DNA of 64,000 nucleotides, from contig DXFS01000101.1 in NCBI GenBank assembly GCA_019114345.1, positions 1 through 64,000 of the forward strand, written 5' to 3'. This document shows, in pieces, positions 1 through 8,581 of the stretch; the stretch's first letter is position 1, and each line of letters starts with the position of its first letter. Source of the stretch: Candidatus Agathobaculum pullistercoris. Lineage in GTDB: Bacteria > Bacillota > Clostridia > Oscillospirales > Butyricicoccaceae. Both the position numbers and the translations under genes were made by a program. The notes beneath the pieces were generated by a model. The model was not told the origin of the DNA. It was given only the letters and a program-made list of their open reading frames with translations, and did not search any database.

Positions 1-64
1 CCGGGTATAACCTTAAAACAACTTTGTTTTCAAATTATTACACATAAAAATGGAGGAAATGGAC

Positions 65-775
65 ATGGAAAAGAAAGAACAGCTTTACGAAGGCAAGGCC
101 AAGAAGGTATTCGCAACCGACGATCCGAACCTCGTCATCGTCTCCTACAAGGATGACGCGACCGCGTTCAACGGCGAGAAGAAAGGCACCATTGCGGGCA
201 AGGGTGCGATCAATAACGTGATGAGCAACCACATGTTCCAGCTGCTCGAGCAGCAGGGCGTGCCGACCCACTTTGTCGAGCAGCTGTCCGACCGTGAGAC
301 CGTGGTTAAAAAGGTCTCCATCGTGCCGCTCGAGGTCATTGTGCGCAACATTTCCGCCGGCTCCTTTGCCAAGCGCTACGGCGTGAAGGAAGGCATCGTG
401 TTCGACGAGCCGACCTTCGAGCTGTCCTACAAGAACGACGACCTCGGCGACCCGCTGATGAACGATTACCACGCGATCGCGCTGAAGCTCGCCACCCGCG
501 AGGAAATCGAGCTGATCAAGTCCATGACCTTCAAAATCAATGAGGTGATGAAGCAGTATTTCGATACGCTGAACGTCACCCTCGTCGATTTCAAGCTCGA
601 GTTCGGAAAAACCGCGGACGGCACGATCGTGCTCGCGGACGAGATCAGCCCGGACACCTGCCGCCTGTGGGACAAGACCACCGGCGAAAAGCTGGACAAG
701 GACCGCTTCCGCCGCGACATGGGCGGCGTCGAAGAGGCGTATCAGGAAATCATGAAGCGCGTCATGAGCAAGTAA
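65..775 (+). CDS. purC: Phosphoribosylaminoimidazole-succinocarboxamide synthase (SAICAR synthetase)
   Basis: This 236-residue cytoplasmic enzyme ligates aspartate to CAIR using ATP to make SAICAR in de novo purine synthesis. The N-terminus LYEGKAKKV, the GSFAKRYG and PLEVIVRN motifs, the [13 protein letters not shown] segment and the [10 protein letters not shown] tail are diagnostic of the family, and the length is normal. In-frame ATGs exist at 50, 59 and 65. A GGAGG at 52-56 lies 8 bases before the ATG at 65 and overlaps the first ATG, so 65 is chosen. It is the first visible gene of the purine operon; purE and other steps are presumably upstream, outside the window. Only 49 bases precede it, so the promoter cannot be judged. 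Confidence 0.97.
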   Translation: MEKKEQLYEGKAKKVFATDDPNLVIVSYKDDATAFNGEKKGTIAGKGAINNVMSNHMFQLLEQQGVPTHFVEQLSDRETVVKKVSIVPLEVIVRNISAGSFAKRYGVKEGIVFDEPTFELSYKNDDLGDPLMNDYHAIALKLATREEIELIKSMTFKINEVMKQYFDTLNVTLVDFKLEFGKTADGTIVLADEISPDTCRLWDKTTGEKLDKDRFRRDMGGVEEAYQEIMKRVMSK

Positions 776-809
776 GCGCATTATCCCCCGGAACAAGCAA
801 AGGCAAAGC

Positions 810-2273
810 ATGAAATATCGTATCCTAAAGCATAGCAAGGCCCCGTATGACAAAGTGCATGAGGAGTGCGGCGTGTTCGGTATCGCCGCGCCGCCGGGAA
901 AGCAGATCTCGGCCGCGCATGAGGCGTATGTCGCGCTGTTCGCGCTCCAGCACCGCGGGCAGGAGGCGGCGGGCATCGCAGTCAACAACCGCGGTGTCAT
1001 CCGCTGCCATAAGGACGTCGGTCTGGTCAGTCATGTGTTCAATCAGGAGATCCTGGACTCCATGCCCGGCTCGATGGCGATCGGGCATGTCCGCTATTCG
1101 ACCACCGGCAACCAGTCGCGTGAAAACGCGCAGCCGATCTCGATCACGCACGTCAAGGGCAACCTTGCCGTGGCGCACAACGGCAACCTGGTCAACGCCG
1201 GCGAGCTGCGCCGCAAGATCGAGCTCAGCGGCGGCATTTTCCGCTCGTCCAATGATACCGAGGTGCTGGTCTACACCATTGTCAACGAGCGCTTAAAGTG
1301 CGGTTCAATCGAGCAGGCAGTGGTGAATACTATGGGCGTGATCGAGGGAGCGTATTCGCTCGTGGTAATGTCCCCGCGCAAGCTGATCGCCGCGCGCGAC
1401 CCACACGGCTTCCGCCCGCTCTGCATCGGCAGGCTGGACGACAGCTATGTGTTCGCCTCCGAGACCTGCGCGCTCGACGCGCTCGGTGCGGAATTTATCC
1501 GCGACGTCGAGCCGGGCGAGGTCTGCGTGGTCGAGAACGGCGAGCTGCGCTCGATGCACTGCGGCGTGCAGTGCAAGACCTCGGCGTGCGTATTTGAGTA
1601 TATCTATTTCGCCCGCCCGGACTCGGTGATCGACGGCGCGAGCGTCGAGCTCGCCCGGCAGGAGGCGGGCAAGTACCTGTCCATTGAGCACCCGGTGGGA
1701 GCGGATGTGGTCATCGGCGTGCCGGACTCCGGCATCCCCGCCGCGATCGGCTACGCCAAGTTCTCCGGCATCCCCTACGGCGTGGGCCTGATCAAAAACC
1801 GCTATATCGCCCGCACGTTCATCCAGCCCGGGCAGGACAAGCGCGAACGCTCGGTGCGCTTAAAGCTCAACGCGCTGCGCACCGCGGTCGAGGGCAAGCG
1901 CGTGATCATGGTGGACGACTCGATCGTCCGCGGCACGACCTGCGCGCGGCTGGTTAAGCTGCTGCGCGACGCAGGCGCGGCAGAGGTGCACATGCGCATT
2001 TCCGCGCCGCCCTTCCGCCATCCCTGCTTTTTCGGCACGGACATCCCCGAGCGCAGCCAGCTGCTCGCGCACGGCCGCACGGTCGAGGAGATGCGCGAGA
2101 TCATCGGCGTGGACAGTCTCGGATTTTTGTCGCTTGAGGCGGCGCGCAAGATCGCCGTGGGCTGTAAGCTGGGCTTTTGCGACGCCTGTTTCTCGGGTAA
2201 TTATCCGATTCCCGTTCCTGAACAGGCAGAGAAGAATATGTTTGAAAATGAGATCCCGCTCCCCACAGAATAA
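810..2273 (+). CDS. purF: Amidophosphoribosyltransferase (glutamine PRPP amidotransferase)
   Basis: This 487-residue enzyme catalyses the committing step of purine synthesis, PRPP + glutamine to phosphoribosylamine. The N-terminal Ntn glutaminase begins at EECGVFGI. The cysteine there would become the nucleophile after removal of a propeptide of about 19 residues, as in Bacillus-type PurF. The phosphoribosyltransferase domain carries the PRPP loop VIMVDDSIVRGTT. Cysteines in SACVFEY, HPCFFGT and FCDACFSG match the four ligands of the structural [4Fe-4S] cluster. Antisense frames here are composition shadows. It is followed after 30 bases by a paralogue that lacks the nucleophile. Confidence 0.96.
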   Translation: MKYRILKHSKAPYDKVHEECGVFGIAAPPGKQISAAHEAYVALFALQHRGQEAAGIAVNNRGVIRCHKDVGLVSHVFNQEILDSMPGSMAIGHVRYSTTGNQSRENAQPISITHVKGNLAVAHNGNLVNAGELRRKIELSGGIFRSSNDTEVLVYTIVNERLKCGSIEQAVVNTMGVIEGAYSLVVMSPRKLIAARDPHGFRPLCIGRLDDSYVFASETCALDALGAEFIRDVEPGEVCVVENGELRSMHCGVQCKTSACVFEYIYFARPDSVIDGASVELARQEAGKYLSIEHPVGADVVIGVPDSGIPAAIGYAKFSGIPYGVGLIKNRYIARTFIQPGQDKRERSVRLKLNALRTAVEGKRVIMVDDSIVRGTTCARLVKLLRDAGAAEVHMRISAPPFRHPCFFGTDIPERSQLLAHGRTVEEMREIIGVDSLGFLSLEAARKIAVGCKLGFCDACFSGNYPIPVPEQAEKNMFENEIPLPTE

Positions 2274-2303
2274 GGGACCGGCGGGCACAGGAGAGGAGTA
2301 TTT

Positions 2304-3725
2304 ATGGGCGGATTTTTCGGAGCCGTCTCCAAGCAGGACTGTGTACTGGATATTTTCTTCGGTGTGGATTATCATTCGCACCTGGGCACACGCCGCGGCG
2401 GTATGATCTTGTACGATCAGGAGCGCGGCTTCCAGCGCCAGATCCACAATATTGAGAACACCCCGTTCCGTACCAAGTTTGAAAAAGACCTGGCGGACTT
2501 TTCCGGCTGCAGCGGCATCGGCTGCATCAGCGACACTGATCCGCAGCCGCTGCTCGTGCGCTCACATCTCGGGCTGTACGCGCTGACCACGGTCGGCATC
2601 ATCAACAACGCTGAGGAGCTGGTCTCCCGCTATTTTTCCGACCACGGCCACCAGTTCATGGCCATGAGCTCGGGCAAGGTCAACTCAACCGAGCTTGCCG
2701 CAGCGCTCATCAACCAGAAGGACGACATCGTTTCCGGTATCCTGCACGCGCAGGAGCTGATTGACGGCTCGCTGACCGTGCTCGTACTGACGCCGGACGG
2801 CATCATCGCTGCGCGCGACCGGCTCGGCCGCCTGCCCGTGCTGATCGGACAGAACGAAGACGGCTGCTGCGTATCGTTCGAGTCGTTTGCATACCACAAG
2901 CTTGGCTACGCGGACGCTTACGAACTTGGCCCGCAGGAAATCGTCAAAGTCACGGCAGATGGTTTTGAGACCCTGTCTCCCGCAGGCAAAGAAATGCGTA
3001 TCTGTTCGTTCCTCTGGACGTATTACGGCTATCCGAACTCGAATTACGAGGGCGTCAATGTTGAGGTCATGCGTTACCGCAACGGCGAGATCATGGCGCG
3101 GGATGATAAAAAACGCGGCCTTGCGCAGGATGTGGACTATGTCGCAGGTGTGCCGGACTCCGGCCTGCCGCACGCGATCGGCTACGCCAACGAATGCGGC
3201 AAGCCGTTCGCGCGCCCGTTCGTCAAGTATACGCCGACCTGGCCGCGCTCGTTCATGCCGGCCAACCAGAAGATCCGCAACCAGGTCGCCAAGATGAAGC
3301 AGATCCCGGTACCCGAGCTGATCGAGGGAAAAAAGCTGCTGTTCGTGGATGACTCGATCGTCCGCGGCACGCAGCTGCGCGAAACGGTCGAATTCCTGTA
3401 TGAATCCGGCGCAAAGGAAGTGCACATGCGCTCGGCCTGCCCGCCGATCATGTATGGCTGCAAATACCTGAACTTCTCCTCCTCGAATTCCGAGATGGAG
3501 CTGCTCGCCCGCCGCACCGTGCAGGAACTCGAGGGCGATGAGGGGCAGAAGCACCTGGAGGAATATGCGGATGCCAACACCGAGCGCGGCCAGTGCATGC
3601 TGAAGTCCATCTGCGAAAAGTTTGGTTTCAGCTCGCTGGGCTACCAGTCGCTTGACGGCCTGCTGGAGGCCATCGGGCTGGACCGCGACAAAGTCTGCAC
3701 CTACTGCTGGAACGGCAAGGAATAA
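2304..3725 (+). CDS. PurF paralogue without the N-terminal catalytic cysteine
   Basis: This 473-residue protein aligns along its whole length with amidophosphoribosyltransferase. The reading frame starts MGGFFGAV where PurF has ECGVFGI, so the nucleophilic cysteine is replaced by glycine. GGAGAGGAG lies just before the ATG, so a truncated start call is unlikely. The PRPP motif LLFVDDSIVRGT and cysteines matching the iron-sulfur ligands (MRICSFLW, GCKYLNF, VCTYCW) are kept. I infer that it cannot hydrolyse glutamine by the usual route; it may use ammonia, regulate PurF or form mixed oligomers with it. Placement directly between purF and purM argues for a purine-related role. Paralogues annotated simply as amidophosphoribosyltransferase occur in Clostridia. 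Confidence 0.85.
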   Translation: MGGFFGAVSKQDCVLDIFFGVDYHSHLGTRRGGMILYDQERGFQRQIHNIENTPFRTKFEKDLADFSGCSGIGCISDTDPQPLLVRSHLGLYALTTVGIINNAEELVSRYFSDHGHQFMAMSSGKVNSTELAAALINQKDDIVSGILHAQELIDGSLTVLVLTPDGIIAARDRLGRLPVLIGQNEDGCCVSFESFAYHKLGYADAYELGPQEIVKVTADGFETLSPAGKEMRICSFLWTYYGYPNSNYEGVNVEVMRYRNGEIMARDDKKRGLAQDVDYVAGVPDSGLPHAIGYANECGKPFARPFVKYTPTWPRSFMPANQKIRNQVAKMKQIPVPELIEGKKLLFVDDSIVRGTQLRETVEFLYESGAKEVHMRSACPPIMYGCKYLNFSSSNSEMELLARRTVQELEGDEGQKHLEEYADANTERGQCMLKSICEKFGFSSLGYQSLDGLLEAIGLDRDKVCTYCWNGKE

Positions 3726-3761
3726 GCCGTTCGCCACAATAAACGACGAAGGAGTTTTAAT

Positions 3762-4799
3762 ATGAGTGAAAGCCGTTCTGAAAGCTACAAGGCTGCCGGC
3801 GTAGACGTAACCGCCGGTTACGAAGCGGTCAAGCTGATGAAACCGATGGTGGAATCCACTTTCACAAGGGGCGTAATGGGCACGCTCGGCGGCTTCGGCG
3901 GGCTGTTCCGCCCGGATTTCAAGGGTATGGCCGATCCCATCCTGGTTTCGGGTACGGACGGCGTGGGCACCAAGCTCAAGCTGGCCTTCCTGATGGACAA
4001 GCACGACACGGTTGGCATCGACTGCGTTGCCATGTGCGTCAATGACATTGCGTGCTGCGGCGCGCAGCCGCTGTTCTTCCTGGACTATATCGCGGTCGGC
4101 AAGAACCACCCGGCGAAGATCGCGCAGATGGTCTCCGGCATTGCGGAGGGCTGCCGTCAGGCGGGCTGCGCACTGATCGGCGGCGAGACCGCCGAGATGC
4201 CCGGCTTCTATCCGGAGAATGAGTATGATATGGCAGGCTTCTCGGTCGGCATGGTCGACAAGGACAAAATGATTGACGGGACCACTATCAGGCCGGGCGA
4301 CGCGCTGATCGGCGTCGCCTCCTCGGGCGTGCATTCCAACGGTTATTCGCTCGTGCGCAAGACGCTCGGCATCAACGAAAAGTCTGTGCGCCGCTACATT
4401 GATGAGTTCGGCAAGACGCTGGGCGAGGAGCTGCTTACCCCGACCAAGATCTACGTCAAGACCATCCAGTCGCTGATGGGCAAGGTGGACGTCAAGGGCA
4501 TCAGCCACATCACGGGCGGCGGCTTCTATGAAAACGTGCCGCGCATGCTGCCGGACGGTATCTGCGCAAAGATCGAAAAGAAAGCCATGCCGGTCCCGCC
4601 GGTATTTGACCTGATCGCCAAGACCGGCAAGATCCCGGAGCGTGATATGTACAATACCTTCAATATGGGCGCGGGCCTGGTGCTCGCGGTCGCGGCGGAG
4701 GATGCCTCCCGCGCGGTTGCGGCGATCTCGGCTGCGGGAGAAAAGGCCTACGTCATCGGCGAGTGCGTTGCGGCGGAAAAGGGCGTCGAACTCGTCTAA
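3762..4799 (+). CDS. purM: Phosphoribosylformylglycinamidine cyclo-ligase (AIR synthetase)
   Basis: This 345-residue ATP-dependent enzyme closes the imidazole ring of FGAM to give AIR. Diagnostic segments are the [11 protein letters not shown] loop near residue 40, [46 protein letters not shown] and the C-terminal [15 protein letters not shown]. The length is typical. GAAGGAG lies 8 bases before the ATG. It follows the PurF paralogue after 36 bases. A 127-base spacer without an ORF separates it from purN; this is the widest gap in the operon and contains short TTTTCCATT repeats. Confidence 0.97.
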   Translation: MSESRSESYKAAGVDVTAGYEAVKLMKPMVESTFTRGVMGTLGGFGGLFRPDFKGMADPILVSGTDGVGTKLKLAFLMDKHDTVGIDCVAMCVNDIACCGAQPLFFLDYIAVGKNHPAKIAQMVSGIAEGCRQAGCALIGGETAEMPGFYPENEYDMAGFSVGMVDKDKMIDGTTIRPGDALIGVASSGVHSNGYSLVRKTLGINEKSVRRYIDEFGKTLGEELLTPTKIYVKTIQSLMGKVDVKGISHITGGGFYENVPRMLPDGICAKIEKKAMPVPPVFDLIAKTGKIPERDMYNTFNMGAGLVLAVAAEDASRAVAAISAAGEKAYVIGECVAAEKGVELV

Positions 4800-4926
4800 T
4801 CCCAGCAGAGAATGTGTGACGGTAACTGGGGAATGAACTTTTTCACGGCGGATCTCCTTCGGATGTCCTGTGGGGATTCATTTTCCATTTTCCATTCTCA
4901 ATTTTATTTTTCGGAGAAAAATAATC

Positions 4927-5559
4927 ATGATTAACATCGCAGTTTTGGTTTCAGGCGGCGGCACGAACCTGCAGGCGCTGATCGACGCGCAGCAGGCAGG
5001 AAAGATCGAAAACGGGCGCATCGCGCTGGTCGTTTCGTCCAATCCGAACGCCTATGCGCTTGAGCGCGCCGCGAAAGCGGATATCCCCACGGCCGTGCTG
5101 CGGCGGAAGGATTTCGGTACCGCAGACAGCTACGCAGGCGCGCTGGATACGCTGCTGCGCGAAAAGGGCATCGGCCTTATCGTGCTCGCAGGGTTCATGA
5201 CTGTGCTGCCGGACAGCTTCTGCCGCCTGTATGAGAACCGCATCATCAACGTACATCCGTCGCTCATCCCCTCATTCTGCGGGGAAGGGTACTACGGCCT
5301 GCGCGTGCATGAGGCCGCCCTTGCCAAAGGGGTGAAGGTGACCGGCGCAACCGTGCATTTCGTCTCTGAAGTGGTAGACGGAGGCGCGATCATCGCGCAG
5401 AAATCGGTTGAAGTGGAGGAGGACGACACACCCGAGGTTTTGCAGCGCCGCGTGATGGAGCAGGCGGAGTGGATCCTGCTGCCGCAGGCCGTGTCCGACT
5501 TCTGCGCGGGGCGGCTCACCGTACGCGGGGCATGGGTCGCAAGGAAAGAAAAGGAGTGA
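4927..5559 (+). CDS. purN: Phosphoribosylglycinamide formyltransferase (GART)
   Basis: This 210-residue enzyme transfers a formyl group from 10-formyl-THF to GAR. The Rossmann start INIAVLVSGGGTNLQAL, the catalytic segment INVHPSLIPSF (Asn and His), the GATVHFV strand and VVDGGAII (catalytic Asp) are all present. The ATG at 4927 follows CGGAGAA by 8 bases; an upstream in-frame start at 4870 would add a leader not seen in the family. The next gene begins 7 bases after the stop. No formate-dependent PurT is seen in the window. Confidence 0.96.
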   Translation: MINIAVLVSGGGTNLQALIDAQQAGKIENGRIALVVSSNPNAYALERAAKADIPTAVLRRKDFGTADSYAGALDTLLREKGIGLIVLAGFMTVLPDSFCRLYENRIINVHPSLIPSFCGEGYYGLRVHEAALAKGVKVTGATVHFVSEVVDGGAIIAQKSVEVEEDDTPEVLQRRVMEQAEWILLPQAVSDFCAGRLTVRGAWVARKEKE

Positions 5560-5566
5560 CAGCAGT

Positions 5567-6292
5567 ATGAGCAAAAATGTGTTCGATATCAGCAATGAAC
5601 TGATGAGTAATGCGTATCCGGGCCGCGGCATTATTTTCGGCCGCACACTGGATAACAAGCAGAACGTGGTCGCCTATTTCATCATGGGCCGCTCGGAGAA
5701 CAGCCGCAACCGCATCTTTGTCGAGACAGAAGACGGCATCCGCACCCAGGCTTACGACCCTTCCAAGATGACCGACCCATCGCTCATCATCTACCATCCG
5801 GTGCGCCAGTGCGGCGGCAAGCTGGTTGTCACCAACGGCGACCAGACCGACACGATCTGCGAGTACCTGCGCGAGGGCAAGAGCTATATCGACGCCCTGC
5901 GCACCCGCCAGTTCGAGCCGGACGCGCCGAACTACACCTCGCGCATTTCGGGCGTTATCAATGAGGACGGCTCGTATTCCCTGTCCATCCTCAAGAACTT
6001 CACCTCGGACCGCACCTCGAACAAGCGCTTTTTCTACGAGTACGACAAGCCGGTGCCGGGCCTTGGCCATTTTATCCACACTTATCAGTGCGACGGCGAC
6101 CCGCTCCCGCCCTTCCGCGGCGAGCCCAAGTGCATCCGCATCGAAAAGCCGATCAAGCAGTTCACCGAGATGCTGTGGACCAGCATGAACGAGCAGAACA
6201 AGGTCGCGCTGTTTGTGCGCTATATCGACCTCGCGACCGGCGCGTACTGGCAGGAAATCCGCAACAAACATGAGGAGGGCAAGAACGCATGA
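5567..6292 (+). CDS. purO: IMP cyclohydrolase, archaeal PurO family
   Basis: This 241-residue protein matches the PurO-type IMP cyclohydrolase family (Pfam IMP_cyclohyd), an Ntn-fold enzyme first known from archaea that closes FAICAR to IMP. Segments recognised are NAYPGRGIIFGRT, MGRSENSRNR, DPSLIIYHPVR, VVTNGDQTDTI and the APNYTSRISGV region. It replaces the N-terminal cyclohydrolase domain of bifunctional PurH. An AAAAGGAG site precedes the ATG, and its last four bases overlap the start of the AICAR formyltransferase gene (ATGA), so the two halves of the last purine steps are translationally coupled. The family call is confident; activity in this organism is inferred from context. Confidence 0.9.
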   Translation: MSKNVFDISNELMSNAYPGRGIIFGRTLDNKQNVVAYFIMGRSENSRNRIFVETEDGIRTQAYDPSKMTDPSLIIYHPVRQCGGKLVVTNGDQTDTICEYLREGKSYIDALRTRQFEPDAPNYTSRISGVINEDGSYSLSILKNFTSDRTSNKRFFYEYDKPVPGLGHFIHTYQCDGDPLPPFRGEPKCIRIEKPIKQFTEMLWTSMNEQNKVALFVRYIDLATGAYWQEIRNKHEEGKNA

Positions 6293-7464
6293 AAGAACTC
6301 GCACTCAAATACGGCTGCAACCCCAACCAGAAGCCCGCGCGCATCTTTATGACCGAGGGCGAGCTGCCGATCGAGGTTTTGAACGGCAAGCCGGGCTATA
6401 TCAATTTCTGCGACGCGTTTAACTCCTGGCAGCTGGTGAAGGCGCTCAAAAAGGCGACCGGCATGCCGGCCGCTGCGTCCTTCAAGCATGTGTCCCCGGC
6501 GGGCGCAGCGCTTGGAAAGCCGCTGACTGACATCGAGAAGCAGATGTACTTCGTCGAAGCTGGCCATGAGCTGTCCCCGATCGCGTGCGCCTACATCCGC
6601 GCACGCGGCGCGGACCGCCTGTGTTCCTACGGCGACTGGGCGGCGCTCTCCGACGTGTGCGACGCGGACACCGCAAGTTACCTTGCGCATGAGGTGTCGG
6701 ACGGCATCATCGCCCCGGGCTATACGGACGAGGCGCTCGCCATCCTCAAGACCAAGCGCAAAGGCGGCTACAACGTCGTCAAGATCGACCCGGACTATGT
6801 GCCGAAGCCGATCGAGCAGCGCGACATCTTCGGCATCCGCTTCGAGCAGGGCTACAACGACTATGAGATCAATGAGAGCCTGCTGAACAACATCGTCACT
6901 GACAACAAGGAGCTGCCGGAGTCGGCCAAGCACGACATGATCCTGTCGCTCATCACGCTCAAGTACACGCAGTCCAACTCGGTCTGCTACGTTAAGGACG
7001 GCATGACCATCGGCGTGGGCGCGGGCCAGCAGAGCCGCATCCACTGCACGCGTCTGGCGGGCAACAAGGCGGACAACTGGTTCCTGCGCCAGCACCCCAA
7101 GGTGCTCGGCCTGCAGTTTGTCGACGGCATCCGCCGTCCCGACCGCGACAATGCGATCGATGTGTATATCTCGGACGAATACGAGGACGTGCTCGTGGAC
7201 GGCGTGTGGCAGAACACCTTCAAGGTCAAGCCCGAGGTGCTGACTGCGGAGGAGAAAAAGGCGTGGATCGCGCAGAACACCGGCGTGACCGTGGGCTCGG
7301 ATGCGTTCTTCCCGTTCGGTGACAACGTCGAACGCGCGCGCAAATCGGGCGTACAGTATATCGTGCAGCCGGGCGGCTCGATCCGCGACGACAATGTCAT
7401 CGAGACCGCGAACAAGTACGGCATCGTGATGGCGTTTACCGGCATGCGCCTGTTCCACCATTGA
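6289..7464 (+). CDS. Stand-alone AICAR formyltransferase (C-terminal half of PurH)
   Basis: This 391-residue protein corresponds to the transformylase portion of PurH and has no cyclohydrolase domain. It carries the catalytic Lys-His pair in AASFKHVSPAGAA, followed by VGAGQQSRIHCTRLAG and the C-terminal AFFPFGDNVERA and QPGGSIRDDNVIE segments typical of AICAR formyltransferase. It uses 10-formyl-THF to convert AICAR to FAICAR, the substrate of the PurO homologue encoded just upstream. It starts within the ATGA overlap with that gene, and its stop overlaps the next start as TGATG, so translation is probably continuous. Confidence 0.93.
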   Translation: MKELALKYGCNPNQKPARIFMTEGELPIEVLNGKPGYINFCDAFNSWQLVKALKKATGMPAAASFKHVSPAGAALGKPLTDIEKQMYFVEAGHELSPIACAYIRARGADRLCSYGDWAALSDVCDADTASYLAHEVSDGIIAPGYTDEALAILKTKRKGGYNVVKIDPDYVPKPIEQRDIFGIRFEQGYNDYEINESLLNNIVTDNKELPESAKHDMILSLITLKYTQSNSVCYVKDGMTIGVGAGQQSRIHCTRLAGNKADNWFLRQHPKVLGLQFVDGIRRPDRDNAIDVYISDEYEDVLVDGVWQNTFKVKPEVLTAEEKKAWIAQNTGVTVGSDAFFPFGDNVERARKSGVQYIVQPGGSIRDDNVIETANKYGIVMAFTGMRLFHH

Positions 7465-8045
7465 TGCTGCGCCCCAATGCCGCCTCTGCGGCGAACTGGA
7501 CGCTGATCGCGCTTGCCGTCCAGCTGGCCGCCGGACTGTGTATGGCTCCGCTCGGACGCATGGGCGGTTTTGCGCTTCTGCTTTTATGCTGGCTGATGAG
7601 CGGTTATGCCGCACTGCGGCTGCGGTGCCTGGCTGCGTTGGGCGCTGCGGCCGCGGGTGCGGTGCTTGCTGTGCTGTCCATGGCAGGCATATCCGGCTGG
7701 ATGGTCAATATCGTGTCCAACCTGCTGTTCCTGCTGTATTATCTGCCGCTGCAAAACGCATTTGACCGCAAGCTTGCCGCGGCGGACGTCTCCAAAGGCA
7801 CCCGCATGCTCGGCCGGGTGTGGGCATACGCAACGCTTGCGCAACGCGGGGCATCCATGCTGGGCTTTCTGCCCTATTTCGACGGACAGGATGTGCTGTC
7901 TGCCCAGCAGGGCAGCTATACTACGCTGTTTACCGTCCAACTGACGCTCGAAATGATTGCACTGCTTGCAGCGATCGTCTCCTATGTCTGGATGGTGCGC
8001 TACCTGTGGCGCGTGCGGACGCTGCTGCGCGGGGAGGCGGTGTGA
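7464..8045 (+). CDS. Unknown polytopic membrane protein in the purine operon
   Basis: This 193-residue protein of unrecognised family starts at the ATG of a TGATG overlap with the AICAR formyltransferase stop. It is strongly hydrophobic, with about five likely membrane segments: residues around 15-30, 35-52, 55-75, 78-95 and a C-terminal one near 155-180. The last is followed by basic residues (RYLWRVRTLLR), suggesting a cytoplasmic C-terminus. I see no transporter or enzyme motif. Coupled translation on both sides means it is expressed with the purine enzymes; a role in nucleobase transport or enzyme tethering is possible but not supported by any motif. Confidence 0.7.
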   Translation: MLRPNAASAANWTLIALAVQLAAGLCMAPLGRMGGFALLLLCWLMSGYAALRLRCLAALGAAAAGAVLAVLSMAGISGWMVNIVSNLLFLLYYLPLQNAFDRKLAAADVSKGTRMLGRVWAYATLAQRGASMLGFLPYFDGQDVLSAQQGSYTTLFTVQLTLEMIALLAAIVSYVWMVRYLWRVRTLLRGEAV

Positions 8046-8047
8046 CC

Positions 8048-8581
8048 ATGTTCAAAAGCTATTATGCATCCATCCTGATCGCGGTCGGCGCAGCGCTGCT
8101 GATCGCTGCACCGGAAAACTGGATGCTTCAGATCGTGGCGTATGCGCTGCTTTCCGGCGGCGCATTGATGCAACAAAGCGCCTCGCGCTGGTATTTCCGT
8201 GCGAGTGTTGCAGCAGACGCGATGATCCTGCTGACCATCCTCGGCGGAACGCCGGTGCTCGGCCCGGGGCTTGTCCATATCATCCTGTCCTATGTGGGCG
8301 ACGCGGTGCAGTGGATCCTGGGCTGCCTGCTGTTCTGTGCGTTCGGCGCGGTAATGCGCGCGGCAGGAAAGAAAGCGGCGCTCGAATGGGTACTGCTTGC
8401 CATGTGGAGCGTGAGCTGTATCCTGCCTATCCTGTCCGCCCTGATGGGCGTGAATGATGTTACCGCACAGCAGGCCGCACAACTCACTACAATCCTGTAT
8501 CCGCTGGGCTGCATTGCGCTGCTGCTGGATGCATTCCGCGCGCAAAAGGAATCTATCCGTTTGGAAGGAGATAACACATGA
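8048..8581 (+). CDS. Second unknown polytopic membrane protein in the purine operon
   Basis: This 177-residue hydrophobic protein starts at the ATG at 8048, which a GGAGG at 8033-8037 serves with 10-base spacing; a GTG at 8042 overlapping the previous stop is too close to that site. About five membrane segments are visible, for example ASILIAVGAALLIAA near residue 10 and AALEWVLLAMWSVSCILPIL past the middle. The C-terminus ends in a charged tail. No family is recognised. Its last bases form an ATGA overlap with purD, so it is firmly embedded in the operon. With the preceding gene it forms a tandem pair of similar size and topology, perhaps subunits of one complex. Confidence 0.7.
   Translation: MFKSYYASILIAVGAALLIAAPENWMLQIVAYALLSGGALMQQSASRWYFRASVAADAMILLTILGGTPVLGPGLVHIILSYVGDAVQWILGCLLFCAFGAVMRAAGKKAALEWVLLAMWSVSCILPILSALMGVNDVTAQQAAQLTTILYPLGCIALLLDAFRAQKESIRLEGDNT

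Noticed and set aside
4800-4926. TTTTCCATT-type short repeats before purN
   Set aside because: Low-complexity stretch of only a few units (about 4879-4896); no array structure and no evidence of regulation, so no feature was called.
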